Shown piece after piece: positions 47,855 through 55,971 of a DNA stretch of 64,000 nt. Positions within the stretch are counted from its first letter, which is position 1, and each line of letters starts with the position of its first letter. The stretch covers positions 19,291-83,290 of the forward strand of contig NZ_JAHZSS010000021.1 in assembly GCF_019457915.1 (NCBI RefSeq), in the 5' to 3' direction. Under the pieces are notes generated by a model, which had not been told where the DNA came from, did no database searches, and worked only from the letters and a program-made list of their open reading frames with translations. The position numbers and the translations under genes are program-made. The DNA is from Neiella holothuriorum (GTDB lineage: Bacteria > Pseudomonadota > Gammaproteobacteria > Enterobacterales > Neiellaceae).

Positions 47855-49177
47855 CTACGCCGTTTCTTTGGTTGGCTCTGAACGAGGCACGATAAAACTC
47901 AATAGCAATGCGACGATTGACGGCACCAACCAGCCCATACCGCTGTCAAACAAAGGCACCAGCGAAAGCAAATCATGGCCGGGTAATTCCGCCAAAACGC
48001 CAGCAGCTGCAACCGCATCAAACAGCCCGAAAATGGCAGCTGTCGCGACAACACAGCGGAAGGTCGCAACAGGGTTTGGTAATCGATGCGCCACAATGTT
48101 GAGTAACACCACGCTGATAGCAATGGGGTAAATGGCAACCAATACAGGAATATACAGCGCGATTAACTCGTCCAAGCCGATATTGGCCATGGCCCAACAC
48201 ACCACCACAATGATGGCTAATGTGGGTCGATAGGGAATTTTGTTAGAACGCTCATCAAGATATTCAGCAAACGCACAACAGCCACCCACACCGGTTGTAA
48301 GACAAGCCAGGGTGATCACCAACGCCAAAATTGCTTGGCCAAATGGCCCCATAGACGCCGCCATATAGCGGGCAAAAATTTCACCACCGTTGGCAGCACC
48401 TTCCGCCACAGGGCCGCTAATCGCTCCCATGTAAAACAAGATGAAGTACACCAGCGCAAGACCTGAAGCAGCAATTAAACCACCGTAAAACAGCGCCTTG
48501 AATTGCGATTTATGATCGCTCACACCTTTATCTTTCAGCGTATTGATAAGCAAGACACCAAATAACATTGCCGCGAGCAAATCCATGGTCATGTAGCCTT
48601 CAAGAAAGCCGTTAATCATGGGTGACTCGGCAAATTTGCCTTCACCCTGACCAATATCACCCAATGGTGACAACAACAGATTTACGCCTAATACGGCCAC
48701 CAACAACAACATGAGCGGCGCGATGATTTTGCCAACGGTGTCGAGTAGCTGACCCGGCTTACTGGCAATTAGGAACACCAATGCAAAATAAACGGCCGAG
48801 AATGAGGCCAGTAGTACTGCAGAATCTGGGGTTTCGACGAACGGTTTAACGGCTAATTCAAAAGAAACGAGTGCAGTACGAGGGATCCCGAAGCCCGGCA
48901 CCATAATCAGGTAAATCACCAAGGCCAGCAGCACACTCATCGAGTTAGGTAAGTAGCGGCCGAGTGCAGAAAAGCCACCACCAGCATAAGCGAGGGCGAT
49001 GATACCGAGCAATGGTAAACCGGCGGCGGTCAGCAGAAAGCCAAACGTGGCAGGCATCACTTCTTGGCCAGCCAGATAACCAGCCATCGGCGGGAAAATC
49101 CAGTTACCAGCGCCTAGAAAAAAGGCCATTATCATAAAGCCAAAGCCCAAAGTGTCGGCCGTTGAGAACTGTTTCAA
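47855..49177 (-). CDS. brnQ: Branched-chain amino acid carrier BrnQ, upstream copy
   Basis: A 440-residue paralogue of the following brnQ. It begins KQFSTADTLGFGFMIMAFFL and GAGNWIFPPMAGYLAGQEV, with TAAGLPLLGIIALAYAGGGF, MTMDLLAAMLFGVLLINTLK and LACLTTGVGGCCAFAEYLDE, giving about 12 membrane helices. The TTG at 49177 is chosen because AAGGA stands about 7 bases upstream and the N-terminus then equals the other copy; an in-frame TTG at 49207 would add ten charged residues. Both copies have a similar length and probably form one transcript. Confidence 0.9.
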   Translation of the reverse strand: MKQFSTADTLGFGFMIMAFFLGAGNWIFPPMAGYLAGQEVMPATFGFLLTAAGLPLLGIIALAYAGGGFSALGRYLPNSMSVLLALVIYLIMVPGFGIPRTALVSFELAVKPFVETPDSAVLLASFSAVYFALVFLIASKPGQLLDTVGKIIAPLMLLLVAVLGVNLLLSPLGDIGQGEGKFAESPMINGFLEGYMTMDLLAAMLFGVLLINTLKDKGVSDHKSQFKALFYGGLIAASGLALVYFILFYMGAISGPVAEGAANGGEIFARYMAASMGPFGQAILALVITLACLTTGVGGCCAFAEYLDERSNKIPYRPTLAIIVVVCWAMANIGLDELIALYIPVLVAIYPIAISVVLLNIVAHRLPNPVATFRCVVATAAIFGLFDAVAAAGVLAELPGHDLLSLVPLFDSGMGWLVPSIVALLLSFIVPRSEPTKETA

Positions 49178-49289
49178 CTCATCTTCCTTCTCGGTCAGTC
49201 GTAGCAAGTTGACAAGACTGTCCCGATATATTTACAGAACAACTAAAAATAACTTGCAACCTTACCATGCCAACACCAGACCGCAATAC

Positions 49290-50006
49290 TCAAAAAGCTA
49301 GATAAAACCGCCGTGTCAGCGCTTGAAAAGCCTCACTATATTGATTGTCGGCATCATGAATGGTCAGGGTTTGATGGTCCGGCGCAATCGACTCGCGCGT
49401 CAATTCTATTAGTACTCGCTTAACAGGTTTATTCTGCCGACCTCGAATCGACAAGGTGCGCGCCACATACCAACCGTTGTTATCAGCCCATGCCGACACA
49501 TCAACAAGACGCTCTAGGGGTAAAACTAACCCAATGCGCCCTTGCTGACTGCACAAACCTTCTGCACGGGTAAGTACCATCGCCAACGTTAACGACGATT
49601 CAAGGCGGGCTTGTTGACGTTGCTCGCAAGCAAGCTGTTGACCTGCAACGAAATATGGCGGGTTACTGATCACCAAGTCGTACCGCGTTTGACTGCTCCA
49701 TTGCAGAATATCGGCTTGGATGGCAGTGAGCCTATCGGTCCAAGGCGATGCAGCAAAATTGTCAGCCGCTTGCTGCGCCGCAGCCGTATCGAGTTCAACG
49801 GCATCAACAATCGCATTGGCGGTGCCTTGTTCAGTTAAACGCTGCGCCATCATTAACGCCAAAATCCCGCTACCGGTACCAATATCGAGCACCTGACGAG
49901 TTTCACTGAGCGACACCCAACTGCCGAGCAACAAGGAATCGGTGCCCACTTTCATGCCACACCGATCGTGACCCACATAAAATGCCTTACACTGAAATCC
50001 ACTCAT
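49290..50006 (-). CDS. trmN6: tRNA1(Val) (adenine(37)-N6)-methyltransferase TrmN6
   Basis: Methylates A37 of tRNA1-Val. The 238-residue class I methyltransferase has motif I VLDIGTGSGILALMMAQRL, the acidic SAM-binding motif VDAVELDTAAAQQAADNF and the N6-adenine catalytic motif NPPY in DLVISNPPYFVAG. The N-terminus GFQCKAFYVGHDRCGMKVGT is typical of YfiC/TrmN6. It is divergent from srmB, the conserved yfiC/srmB arrangement of E. coli, which supports TrmN6 over other N6-methyltransferases. Confidence 0.93.
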   Translation of the reverse strand: MSGFQCKAFYVGHDRCGMKVGTDSLLLGSWVSLSETRQVLDIGTGSGILALMMAQRLTEQGTANAIVDAVELDTAAAQQAADNFAASPWTDRLTAIQADILQWSSQTRYDLVISNPPYFVAGQQLACEQRQQARLESSLTLAMVLTRAEGLCSQQGRIGLVLPLERLVDVSAWADNNGWYVARTLSIRGRQNKPVKRVLIELTRESIAPDHQTLTIHDADNQYSEAFQALTRRFYLAF

Positions 50007-50161
50007 GATGTTATTGCTACTTAATCTCGCTATTTAGCTCAATGTTTGGGCGCCACAAACCTATCGTTCACCACAAAGCCGTATTAATCATATGAAAGTC
50101 AAACCCCATTGGCTGACTTCGGGTATACTATCGGGCTCCATAGACAGCCGACAATCATGCC

Positions 50162-51511
50162 ATGGATTTTGCCGAACTCGACCTATCATCAAAATTATTA
50201 AAAGCCCTGTCCGCCAGCGGCTATAAACGCCCAACCACCATTCAGCAACACATGGTGCCAACCGTATTAGACGGCGTTGACGTCTTGGCCAATGCGCCTA
50301 CGGGGACCGGCAAAACAGCGGCCTATTTATTGCCAGCATTACAGCATTTGCTGGATTTTCCGCGCGCCAAATCTGGCCCGCCTCGGGTACTAGTATTGGT
50401 GCCAACGCGCGAGCTAGCCGCTCAAGTATTGGAATATGCCGAGCGTTTGAGTCAATTTACTCACCTCGACTGCCGAGTGCTCACCGGCGGTGTTGATCAC
50501 GCTGAATACTCGCAAATGCTACGTCGTAATATCGATGTGCTGATTGCCACCCCGGGCCGATTGCTGGAATACCTAAATCAGGAACTCGTTGATCCGCGCA
50601 GTGTTGAACTGCTGATCATTGATGAAGCCGACCGGACACTCGAAATGGGTCATGGTCAGGATGTAGAAATCATTGCTGCCGAAGCCCGTTGGCGCAAACA
50701 AACGCTGTTGCTGTCAGCTACGCTGGAAGGAAACTTGGTCGCGGATTTTGCCGAGCGCTTGCTCGAAGAGCCCGTCAGAATTGAAGCTACGCAAGTGCCT
50801 CGCAGTGAAAAGAATCGCATTCACCAGTGGGTTCACATCGCCGACAACATCGATCACAAGCGTCAGCTGTTGTTGCACTACTTAACGTCCGATCAGGCTC
50901 AAAAAATCATTGTATTTGGTAAAACCCGCGCCGGCCTAGCAGAGTTAGGTGATTGGCTGCGCAGCCAAGGTACTGAGCCATTTGAGATCCGCGGCAGCAT
51001 GGATCAGCACAAGCGCAATGAAGCACTTCAGCGTTTCAGCGAACAAGAGCGCTGCTGTATTTTGTCATCGGATGTTGCTGCTCGAGGCATTGACGTGCGC
51101 GATATTAGCCATGTCATCAACTTTGACCTGCCGCGCACCGCTGATGTGTATGTTCACCGAATTGGTCGAACGGGGCGAGCGGGCGCCAAAGGCACCGCCA
51201 TTTCATTGGTTGAAGCCCATGATATGCCGCAACTGGATCGTATCGAGCGCTACATCGACGAGCCATTACCTCGCCGTTTTGTTAAAGGCTTACGCCCCAA
51301 ACATAAAGAAGCGGCCATTGGTAAAAAAGCCAAACCGGTTAAAAAATCTGAGAAGAAAAAAAATCAGAAAAAATTAGCCGATGCGGTGAAACCGGCGAAG
51401 CAGCGACTACGCGATAAGAAGAACAAAGGTGCACCGCGCTGGCTAAAATCTAAACAGGATGGCTCTGGCTCACCGAAACCATCGGCAGCCAAGCCAACCA
51501 GCGACGAATAG
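50162..51511 (+). CDS. srmB: ATP-dependent RNA helicase SrmB
   Basis: A DEAD-box helicase for early 50S ribosome assembly. The 449-residue protein has the Q motif (GYKRPTTIQQHMVP), motif I NAPTGTGKTAAYLLPALQHL, Ia PTRELAAQVLEYA, Ib TPGRLLEYL, motif II IDEADRTLEMGHGQDVE, motif III SAT in LLLSATLEGN, and motifs IV-VI including SSDVAARGIDVRDISHVINF and HRIGRTGRAGAKGTA. A basic, lysine-rich tail of about 75 residues follows (KKAKPVKKSEKKKNQKKLAD). The divergence from trmN6 points to SrmB rather than RhlE or DeaD. Confidence 0.93.
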   Translation: MDFAELDLSSKLLKALSASGYKRPTTIQQHMVPTVLDGVDVLANAPTGTGKTAAYLLPALQHLLDFPRAKSGPPRVLVLVPTRELAAQVLEYAERLSQFTHLDCRVLTGGVDHAEYSQMLRRNIDVLIATPGRLLEYLNQELVDPRSVELLIIDEADRTLEMGHGQDVEIIAAEARWRKQTLLLSATLEGNLVADFAERLLEEPVRIEATQVPRSEKNRIHQWVHIADNIDHKRQLLLHYLTSDQAQKIIVFGKTRAGLAELGDWLRSQGTEPFEIRGSMDQHKRNEALQRFSEQERCCILSSDVAARGIDVRDISHVINFDLPRTADVYVHRIGRTGRAGAKGTAISLVEAHDMPQLDRIERYIDEPLPRRFVKGLRPKHKEAAIGKKAKPVKKSEKKKNQKKLADAVKPAKQRLRDKKNKGAPRWLKSKQDGSGSPKPSAAKPTSDE

Positions 51512-51527
51512 AAAACGAGGTTTTGCC

Positions 51528-52382
51528 GTGGCGGTGGTATCAGCTCTTTATATTTATCCGGTTAAATCGTTGGCAGGTTTCAGTGTGGCGAGCGCCACGC
51601 TAGGCACCACCGGACTTCGTTGGCGTGACAAAGTTGCCGATCGCCAATGGGTTTTGGTCAACGCTGACGGACGCTTTATTACTCAGCGGCAATTGCCACA
51701 ACTGGCACAAATTCAAACGGAATTGACCGACCAAGCCTTGCATCTCCATCATGCGGAGCATGGCAGCATCGCGATTTGTTATGATTACGATGTCAGCCGC
51801 CCACAGCAAGTAACGGTCTGGCGGGATAACGTCAAAGGCTATGACGAGGGTGATCTTGTAAGCCAATGGCTTGCCGACGCCACAGGTAAAGAAGGCCTTC
51901 GACTGGTTCGTTTTGGTGACGATTCCGTTCGCCCTGTTAGTACCAAGCATTTGTGGTCAGGCGAACAAAGCCAAGTGGCCTTTGCCGATGGTTACCCCAT
52001 CTTGGTGAGCAATACCGCATCGTTGGATCAATTCAACCGTTTCTTGCGAACCAAAGAATTAACGCCGCTGTCCATGAATCGCTTTCGCGCCAACGTGGTC
52101 GTCACCGACTGGCCGGCTTGGCAAGAAAATCAAACCAGTGAATTGAGTGAGCAAGCCAACCGCTATCAATTTGCTCTGCGTAAACCGTGCGAGCGCTGCC
52201 CGATGATCACTACCGATCAACAAACCGGAGCCCGTCCGGAGCAAGGCTTGCCACTAAAAGCACTCATCGAGTTTGACAGTTTGGGAAATGGCAGCGGCGC
52301 CTATTTTGGCCAGAATGCAATTATCAGCCGTGGCATTGGCGAATTGATTGAAGTGGGTGATGGTCTGCGGGCTGACAGTTAA
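51528..52382 (+). CDS. MOSC domain-containing protein (YcbX-like without ferredoxin domain)
   Basis: A 284-residue protein with an N-terminal beta-barrel MOSC_N domain (VVSALYIYPVKSLAGFSVAS, LRWRDKVADRQWVLVNADGR) and a MOSC domain (about residues 120-275: FADGYPILVSNTASLDQFNR, MNRFRANVVVTDWPAWQEN, cysteines in LRKPCERCPMITTDQ, GAYFGQNAIISRGIGELIEV). Such proteins bind molybdopterin and can reduce N-hydroxylated compounds in E. coli YcbX. The C-terminal 2Fe-2S ferredoxin domain of YcbX is missing, so an external electron donor is needed. The GTG start at 51528 has GAGG seven bases upstream; the longer frame overlaps srmB and is unlikely. Confidence 0.85.
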   Translation: MAVVSALYIYPVKSLAGFSVASATLGTTGLRWRDKVADRQWVLVNADGRFITQRQLPQLAQIQTELTDQALHLHHAEHGSIAICYDYDVSRPQQVTVWRDNVKGYDEGDLVSQWLADATGKEGLRLVRFGDDSVRPVSTKHLWSGEQSQVAFADGYPILVSNTASLDQFNRFLRTKELTPLSMNRFRANVVVTDWPAWQENQTSELSEQANRYQFALRKPCERCPMITTDQQTGARPEQGLPLKALIEFDSLGNGSGAYFGQNAIISRGIGELIEVGDGLRADS

Positions 52383-52509
52383 CCAACCCACATGTAGTGA
52401 TAGTTTGCTTATGCCCTTCGCGGTTGAGCGAGCCGTATCGGAGAGCAACCAGCTGGTTGCTCAACCATTGGAATTCCTAGCCCATAGCTCAGCTCTTTTG
52501 GCTCAATGT

Positions 52510-53283
52510 TTATTGCTCGTCACGCAAAAACACCAGCTCATCGGACGATGACTGCGTTTCACTAAAGTAATAGCCGTCAGTATCAAATTGCTTGAGCTGC
52601 TCTACATTAGATAGCTGGTTATCAATAATGTAACGGGTCATGAGGCCGCGCGCTTTTTTGGCATAGAAGCTAATAATTTTGAATTGGCCATTTTTGCAGT
52701 CTTTGAATACTGGGGTAACCACGCGCCCTTGTAACAGCTTTGGCTTAACCGCTTTGAAGTATTCGTTGGACGCTAAATTGATTAGGACATCATCGCCCTG
52801 TGCTTCAAGCGCTTGATTCACCGCATCGGTAACGATGTCGCCCCAAAATGCGTATAAATTCGCACCTCGTTCATTGGCAAGCTTAGTGCCCATTTCCAAA
52901 CGATACGGCATCATCAAATCGAGTGGCCGCAGCACGCCATACAAACCCGATAAAATACGCAGATGCTGTTGGGTATAGGCGAAGCTCGCTTCATCTAAAC
53001 TTTGCGCATCAAGACCTGTATATACGTCCCCTTTAAAGGCCAACACGGCTTGTTTAGCATTCTCTGGCGTGAATGTTGATTGCCACTCGGCAAATCGGGC
53101 GGCATTCAAACCGGCGATCTTGTCAGATACTTTCATGAGCTTGGCGATATCGGCGGGCGCCAGCGCTCGGCAATGTTCAATTAACTCAGCTGAGTGTTCT
53201 AACAATGCAGGTTGGGTGTAGGTTTCTGTAGTGGGTGCGGATTCAAAATCGAGCGTTTTAGCCGGGGAGATAACAACAAGCAT
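52510..53283 (-). CDS. yaaA: Peroxide stress protein YaaA
   Basis: A DUF328/UPF0246 protein that limits free iron during peroxide stress in E. coli. The 257-residue protein (E. coli 258) starts [20 protein letters not shown] and shows [88 protein letters not shown] and [17 protein letters not shown]. It is downstream of an AGCS symporter gene on the same strand, matching the E. coli yaaJ-yaaA neighbourhood. Confidence 0.95.
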   Translation of the reverse strand: MLVVISPAKTLDFESAPTTETYTQPALLEHSAELIEHCRALAPADIAKLMKVSDKIAGLNAARFAEWQSTFTPENAKQAVLAFKGDVYTGLDAQSLDEASFAYTQQHLRILSGLYGVLRPLDLMMPYRLEMGTKLANERGANLYAFWGDIVTDAVNQALEAQGDDVLINLASNEYFKAVKPKLLQGRVVTPVFKDCKNGQFKIISFYAKKARGLMTRYIIDNQLSNVEQLKQFDTDGYYFSETQSSSDELVFLRDEQ

Positions 53284-53350
53284 TACTGGCGTCCAAATGA
53301 GTCAAAATCTGGTAGGCACTATAACATAGCAACCTACCAGATCAGCAATA

Positions 53351-54802
53351 TCAGGGCTTGTCGATATGGTTCGAAGTCACCTCTGGTTGCCAGATATCAT
53401 CCGCTAGATCTTTATCTAACTCAGGGTATTTACTGCGGTCAAAAGTGGGCAATTTACCCGCCTTACGCTGCTCGTTATAGTCGTTTGCCAACTTCACGAC
53501 GACGCCAGACAATAGCACCATGGCGGTGAGGTTAATGATGCTCATGAAGGCCATCGATAAGTCGGCCATTTTCCAAACAATGGGCAGTTCAGCCATGGCA
53601 CCGAACATCACCATCGCCAACACAAAGCAGCGGAAAAACTGCAAACCGCGTGGGTGTTGGTGCTCAAGGAAAATGAGGTTGGTCTCGGCATAGGAGTAGT
53701 TCGCCACAATCGACGTGAAGGCGAAGAAGAAAATCGCAACCGCAATAAAGTACTTACCAAAGTCGCCAATTTCATTCCCCAGTGCCATTTGGGTCAGCTC
53801 AATACCAGAAACTTCAGAGCCAGGTTGCAGCGCACCGGAAATCAAAATAACCGATGCGGTACAGGTACAAATCACAATGGTATCAACGAATACACCAAGC
53901 ATCTGCACATAGCCTTGCGACGCCGGGTGCGGCGGATAAGGTGAAGCGGTTGCGGCAGCATTAGGCGCACTCCCCATGCCGGCCTCGTTAGAGAACAAGC
54001 CGCGTTTAATACCGTTCATCATGGCCTGCGCAATGGTATAACCTAATCCGCCAGAGGCCGCTTCTTGCCAACCAAAAGCACTCTTAAAGATCAGGCTAAA
54101 TACCGCTGGCAATTCGCTAAGATTGGCAACCACCACCACTAACGCTATGAGTAGATAGGCTAACGCCATAAAGGGAACAATCAGCTCCGCGAAGCGAGCA
54201 ATGGAGCGAATGCCACCAAAAATAATAAGCCCAGTGAGCAGCTGAACTAAGATCCCGGTTTGGTAACTCTGCCAGCCAAACGCAACCTGCGCCGCATTGG
54301 CAATAGCATTGGCTTGCACCGCATTGAACACTAAGCCAAAGGCAATAATCAGGCAGATGGCAAAAGCAACGCCCATCCAACGTTGCCCAAGGCCCCGCTC
54401 CATGTAGTAAGCAGGCCCGCCACGGAAATTACCGTCGTCATCTTTCACTTTATAAAGTTGCGCCAGACTCGATTCGGCAAACGATGTTGCCATACCGATT
54501 AAAGCAATCAGCCACATCCAAAAAATGGCACCCGGCCCACCTAAATATAACGCCACCGCTACACCGGCTAAGTTACCCGTGCCGACTCGCGCCGCTAAGC
54601 TGGTGCACAACGCCTGAAATGAGGAAATACCATTGCTATCAGCTTGGCGGCTGTGTTTGAGCACAGAAAACATATGGCCAAAATGGCGAAACTGAATGAA
54701 GCCCAATCGCACAGTGAACAAAAGACCAACACCGAGCAGTAGGTAAATCAGCAACTTACCCCACAAGATGTCATTCATGAAATCGATTGTTTGCTCAAAC
54801 AT
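53351..54802 (-). CDS. Alanine/glycine:cation symporter family protein (YaaJ-like)
   Basis: A 483-residue AGCS-family transporter with about eleven membrane helices. Family signatures are ALCTSLAARVGTGNLAGVAV, ALYLGGPGAIFWMWLIALIG, MATSFAESSLAQLYKVKDD, GGPAYYMERGLGQRWMGVAF, the sodium/substrate region around MMNGIKRGLFSNEAGMGSAP and the C-terminal PIVWKMADLSMAFMSIINLT. Likely substrates are alanine or glycine. It sits immediately upstream of yaaA as YaaJ does in E. coli. The intergenic region beyond its start holds palindromes and an oppositely directed candidate sRNA. Confidence 0.93.
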   Translation of the reverse strand: MFEQTIDFMNDILWGKLLIYLLLGVGLLFTVRLGFIQFRHFGHMFSVLKHSRQADSNGISSFQALCTSLAARVGTGNLAGVAVALYLGGPGAIFWMWLIALIGMATSFAESSLAQLYKVKDDDGNFRGGPAYYMERGLGQRWMGVAFAICLIIAFGLVFNAVQANAIANAAQVAFGWQSYQTGILVQLLTGLIIFGGIRSIARFAELIVPFMALAYLLIALVVVVANLSELPAVFSLIFKSAFGWQEAASGGLGYTIAQAMMNGIKRGLFSNEAGMGSAPNAAATASPYPPHPASQGYVQMLGVFVDTIVICTCTASVILISGALQPGSEVSGIELTQMALGNEIGDFGKYFIAVAIFFFAFTSIVANYSYAETNLIFLEHQHPRGLQFFRCFVLAMVMFGAMAELPIVWKMADLSMAFMSIINLTAMVLLSGVVVKLANDYNEQRKAGKLPTFDRSKYPELDKDLADDIWQPEVTSNHIDKP

Positions 54803-54941
54803 GTGGTTCCTTTAATTCGAAAGTAACTTAGCGGTAGCTAGCAATGACTCGCGCCAGTTGTGGTGACGATGAACGCTGTATGTAACAGCTTAGTTCAAAT
54901 GGAGAACGCGTTTTAACAAAGCTCGACGCGCGCGCCAAGCC

Positions 54942-54964
54942 TTTATTGGGTAATACCCAATAAA
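54942..54964. promoter_or_regulatory. Perfect 10 bp palindrome upstream of the AGCS symporter gene
   Basis: TTTATTGGGT (54942-54951) and ACCCAATAAA (54955-54964) are exact reverse complements with a 3 nt centre (AAT). No T-run follows on either strand. Symmetry and position between the symporter start (54802) and the sRNA promoter suggest an operator. Confidence 0.45.
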
Positions 54965-54973
54965 TTTATTAAA

Positions 54974-55018
54974 TGATTATAGTTATCATTTGCATTAATA
55001 AAAAATAGGATCTATGAT
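54974..55018 (+). promoter_or_regulatory. Sigma70 promoter with overlapping Fur-box-like palindrome for the candidate sRNA
   Basis: TTGCAT (54990-54995), a 17 bp spacer and TATGAT (55013-55018) make a good sigma70 promoter. TGATTAT-A-GTTATCA (54974-54988) matches the 7-1-7 Fur site TGATAAT-N-ATTATCA at 12 of 14 defined positions and abuts the -35 element. A symmetrical flank AAATGAT/ATCATTT extends it. Confidence 0.6.
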
Positions 55019-55024
55019 GATTTC

Positions 55025-55170
55025 AACTTGAGAATTACTCCTGAGCGGGAGTTAGCTTGCTCAAGTGTTGCGACCATGCACTGGTCTGGTCAGGGTCGCA
55101 CAATCTCGTCTGGCTCTATTGGCAGCTATTTGCCATTCAAGGGAACCGAAAGTTTCGGTTCCCTTTTTTT
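55025..55170 (+). ncRNA. Candidate structured small RNA with intrinsic terminator
   Basis: A transcription unit of about 145 nt on the plus strand that carries no plausible protein: the only long frame (TTG at 55028) runs through the terminator. It has three predicted hairpins: ACTTGAG/CTCAAGT (55026-55032, 55060-55066) enclosing ACTCC/GGAGT; TGCGACC/GGTCGCA (55069-55075, 55094-55100); and the terminator GGGAACCGAA/TTCGGTTCCC (55141-55163) followed by seven T. A sigma70 promoter and Fur-box-like site precede it. The segment CTTGCTCAAGTGTTGCGACC weakly recalls the RyhB core TTGCTCACATTGCTTCC. A known family was not recognised. Confidence 0.65.
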
Positions 55171-55212
55171 ATGGCGTAATAGTATGACGCAACATCAAGC
55201 GGTCAAATGGGC

Positions 55213-55398
55213 TTAGTAAAACAGCTGCAATATAAACGGCAAACCGTACAACACAATTAGCCCGACAAATAACACAATGATGGTTTTCGGCATCTTGGCG
55301 AGTTGCTGTCCGGCCGCATAACCTAGTAATTTTCCGCCTGCCATCAGCATTGATGCTTGTTTGATATCTCGCGGCCCACTGCCATTATGCTCATACAT
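55213..55398 (-). CDS. Small membrane protein of unknown function (61 residues)
   Basis: A 61-residue protein with a polar N-terminus (MYEHNGSGPRDIKQASMLMA), a glycine-rich middle (GGKLLGYAAGQQLAKM) and one C-terminal membrane helix (TIIVLFVGLIVLYGLPFILQ). Reality is supported by an almost perfect Shine-Dalgarno, AGGAGGTGA at 55402-55410 on the minus strand, three bases from the ATG, and by the ordinary composition of the frame. No family was recognised. It is convergent with the candidate sRNA. Confidence 0.6.
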   Translation of the reverse strand: MYEHNGSGPRDIKQASMLMAGGKLLGYAAGQQLAKMPKTIIVLFVGLIVLYGLPFILQLFY

Positions 55399-55454
55399 GA
55401 ATCACCTCCTGGTGCGCCATCATCCGTTTAAGCTTTCTCTATGACCCTTTGGCT

Positions 55455-55904
55455 TTATTGCACATAGTCAGCCAATTCATAAATTAACTTATGGTCTTGA
55501 TGCATCAATATGAGTTGATTGCCTTTGATACGAATTTGCGCGCCATCGTTCAACACCTGAAAAACGGTCTGCTCGACTTGCGACAATTCGCCCAAACAAG
55601 CCATCCGTGTTGATGGCCCAGGAGCCATATACAAAGCGGCTTGCTTTATGCTGCCTTGCCCCATGAATCGATTACAGCCGGCAATACCTGCCAACCGAAA
55701 CCCTTCTTGAAACTCAATATCTGGCCGCTTGCCGGGCGTTAATTCCATCTCAACCAACTCACTGAGCGGTTTACCATCCACCCATTCCAAATTGTAATGA
55801 TGATGGACAAGTTCCTCCTCGGTGGGCACTTTTCCCTGTAACTGAGTTGTTGATGAACAGCCAGCTAACACGGCCATGATGGTTACCAACCAAACTTTCA
55901 ACAT
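55455..55904 (-). CDS. META domain-containing lipoprotein (HslJ-like)
   Basis: A 149-residue lipoprotein: MLKVWLVTIMAVLAGCSSTT has a lipobox LAGC with Cys at residue 16. The mature part is a META/HslJ-like beta domain: YNLEWVDGKPLSELVEMELT, GFRLAGIAGCNRFMGQGSIK with the conserved GCNRF, then PSTRMACLGELSQVEQTVFQ with the family STRMAC and VLNDGAQIRIKGNQLILMHQ. The paired cysteines in GCNRF and RMAC are typical. The start is chosen at 55904 because GGAGGCAAC precedes it directly. In E. coli HslJ is linked to stress and novobiocin tolerance; that role here is an inference. Confidence 0.85.
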   Translation of the reverse strand: MLKVWLVTIMAVLAGCSSTTQLQGKVPTEEELVHHHYNLEWVDGKPLSELVEMELTPGKRPDIEFQEGFRLAGIAGCNRFMGQGSIKQAALYMAPGPSTRMACLGELSQVEQTVFQVLNDGAQIRIKGNQLILMHQDHKLIYELADYVQ

Positions 55905-55971
55905 GTTGCCTCCAGAAATTGAGTATCGATCCTTGCTTGCGCGTTGCCCCACGCAAAGCTGTTAGGTCAAT

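Noticed and set aside
55028..55216. Plus-strand 62-residue open frame over the sRNA candidate
   Set aside because: It begins at TTG without a ribosome site and runs through the terminator hairpin and T-run, so it cannot be translated from the terminated transcript.
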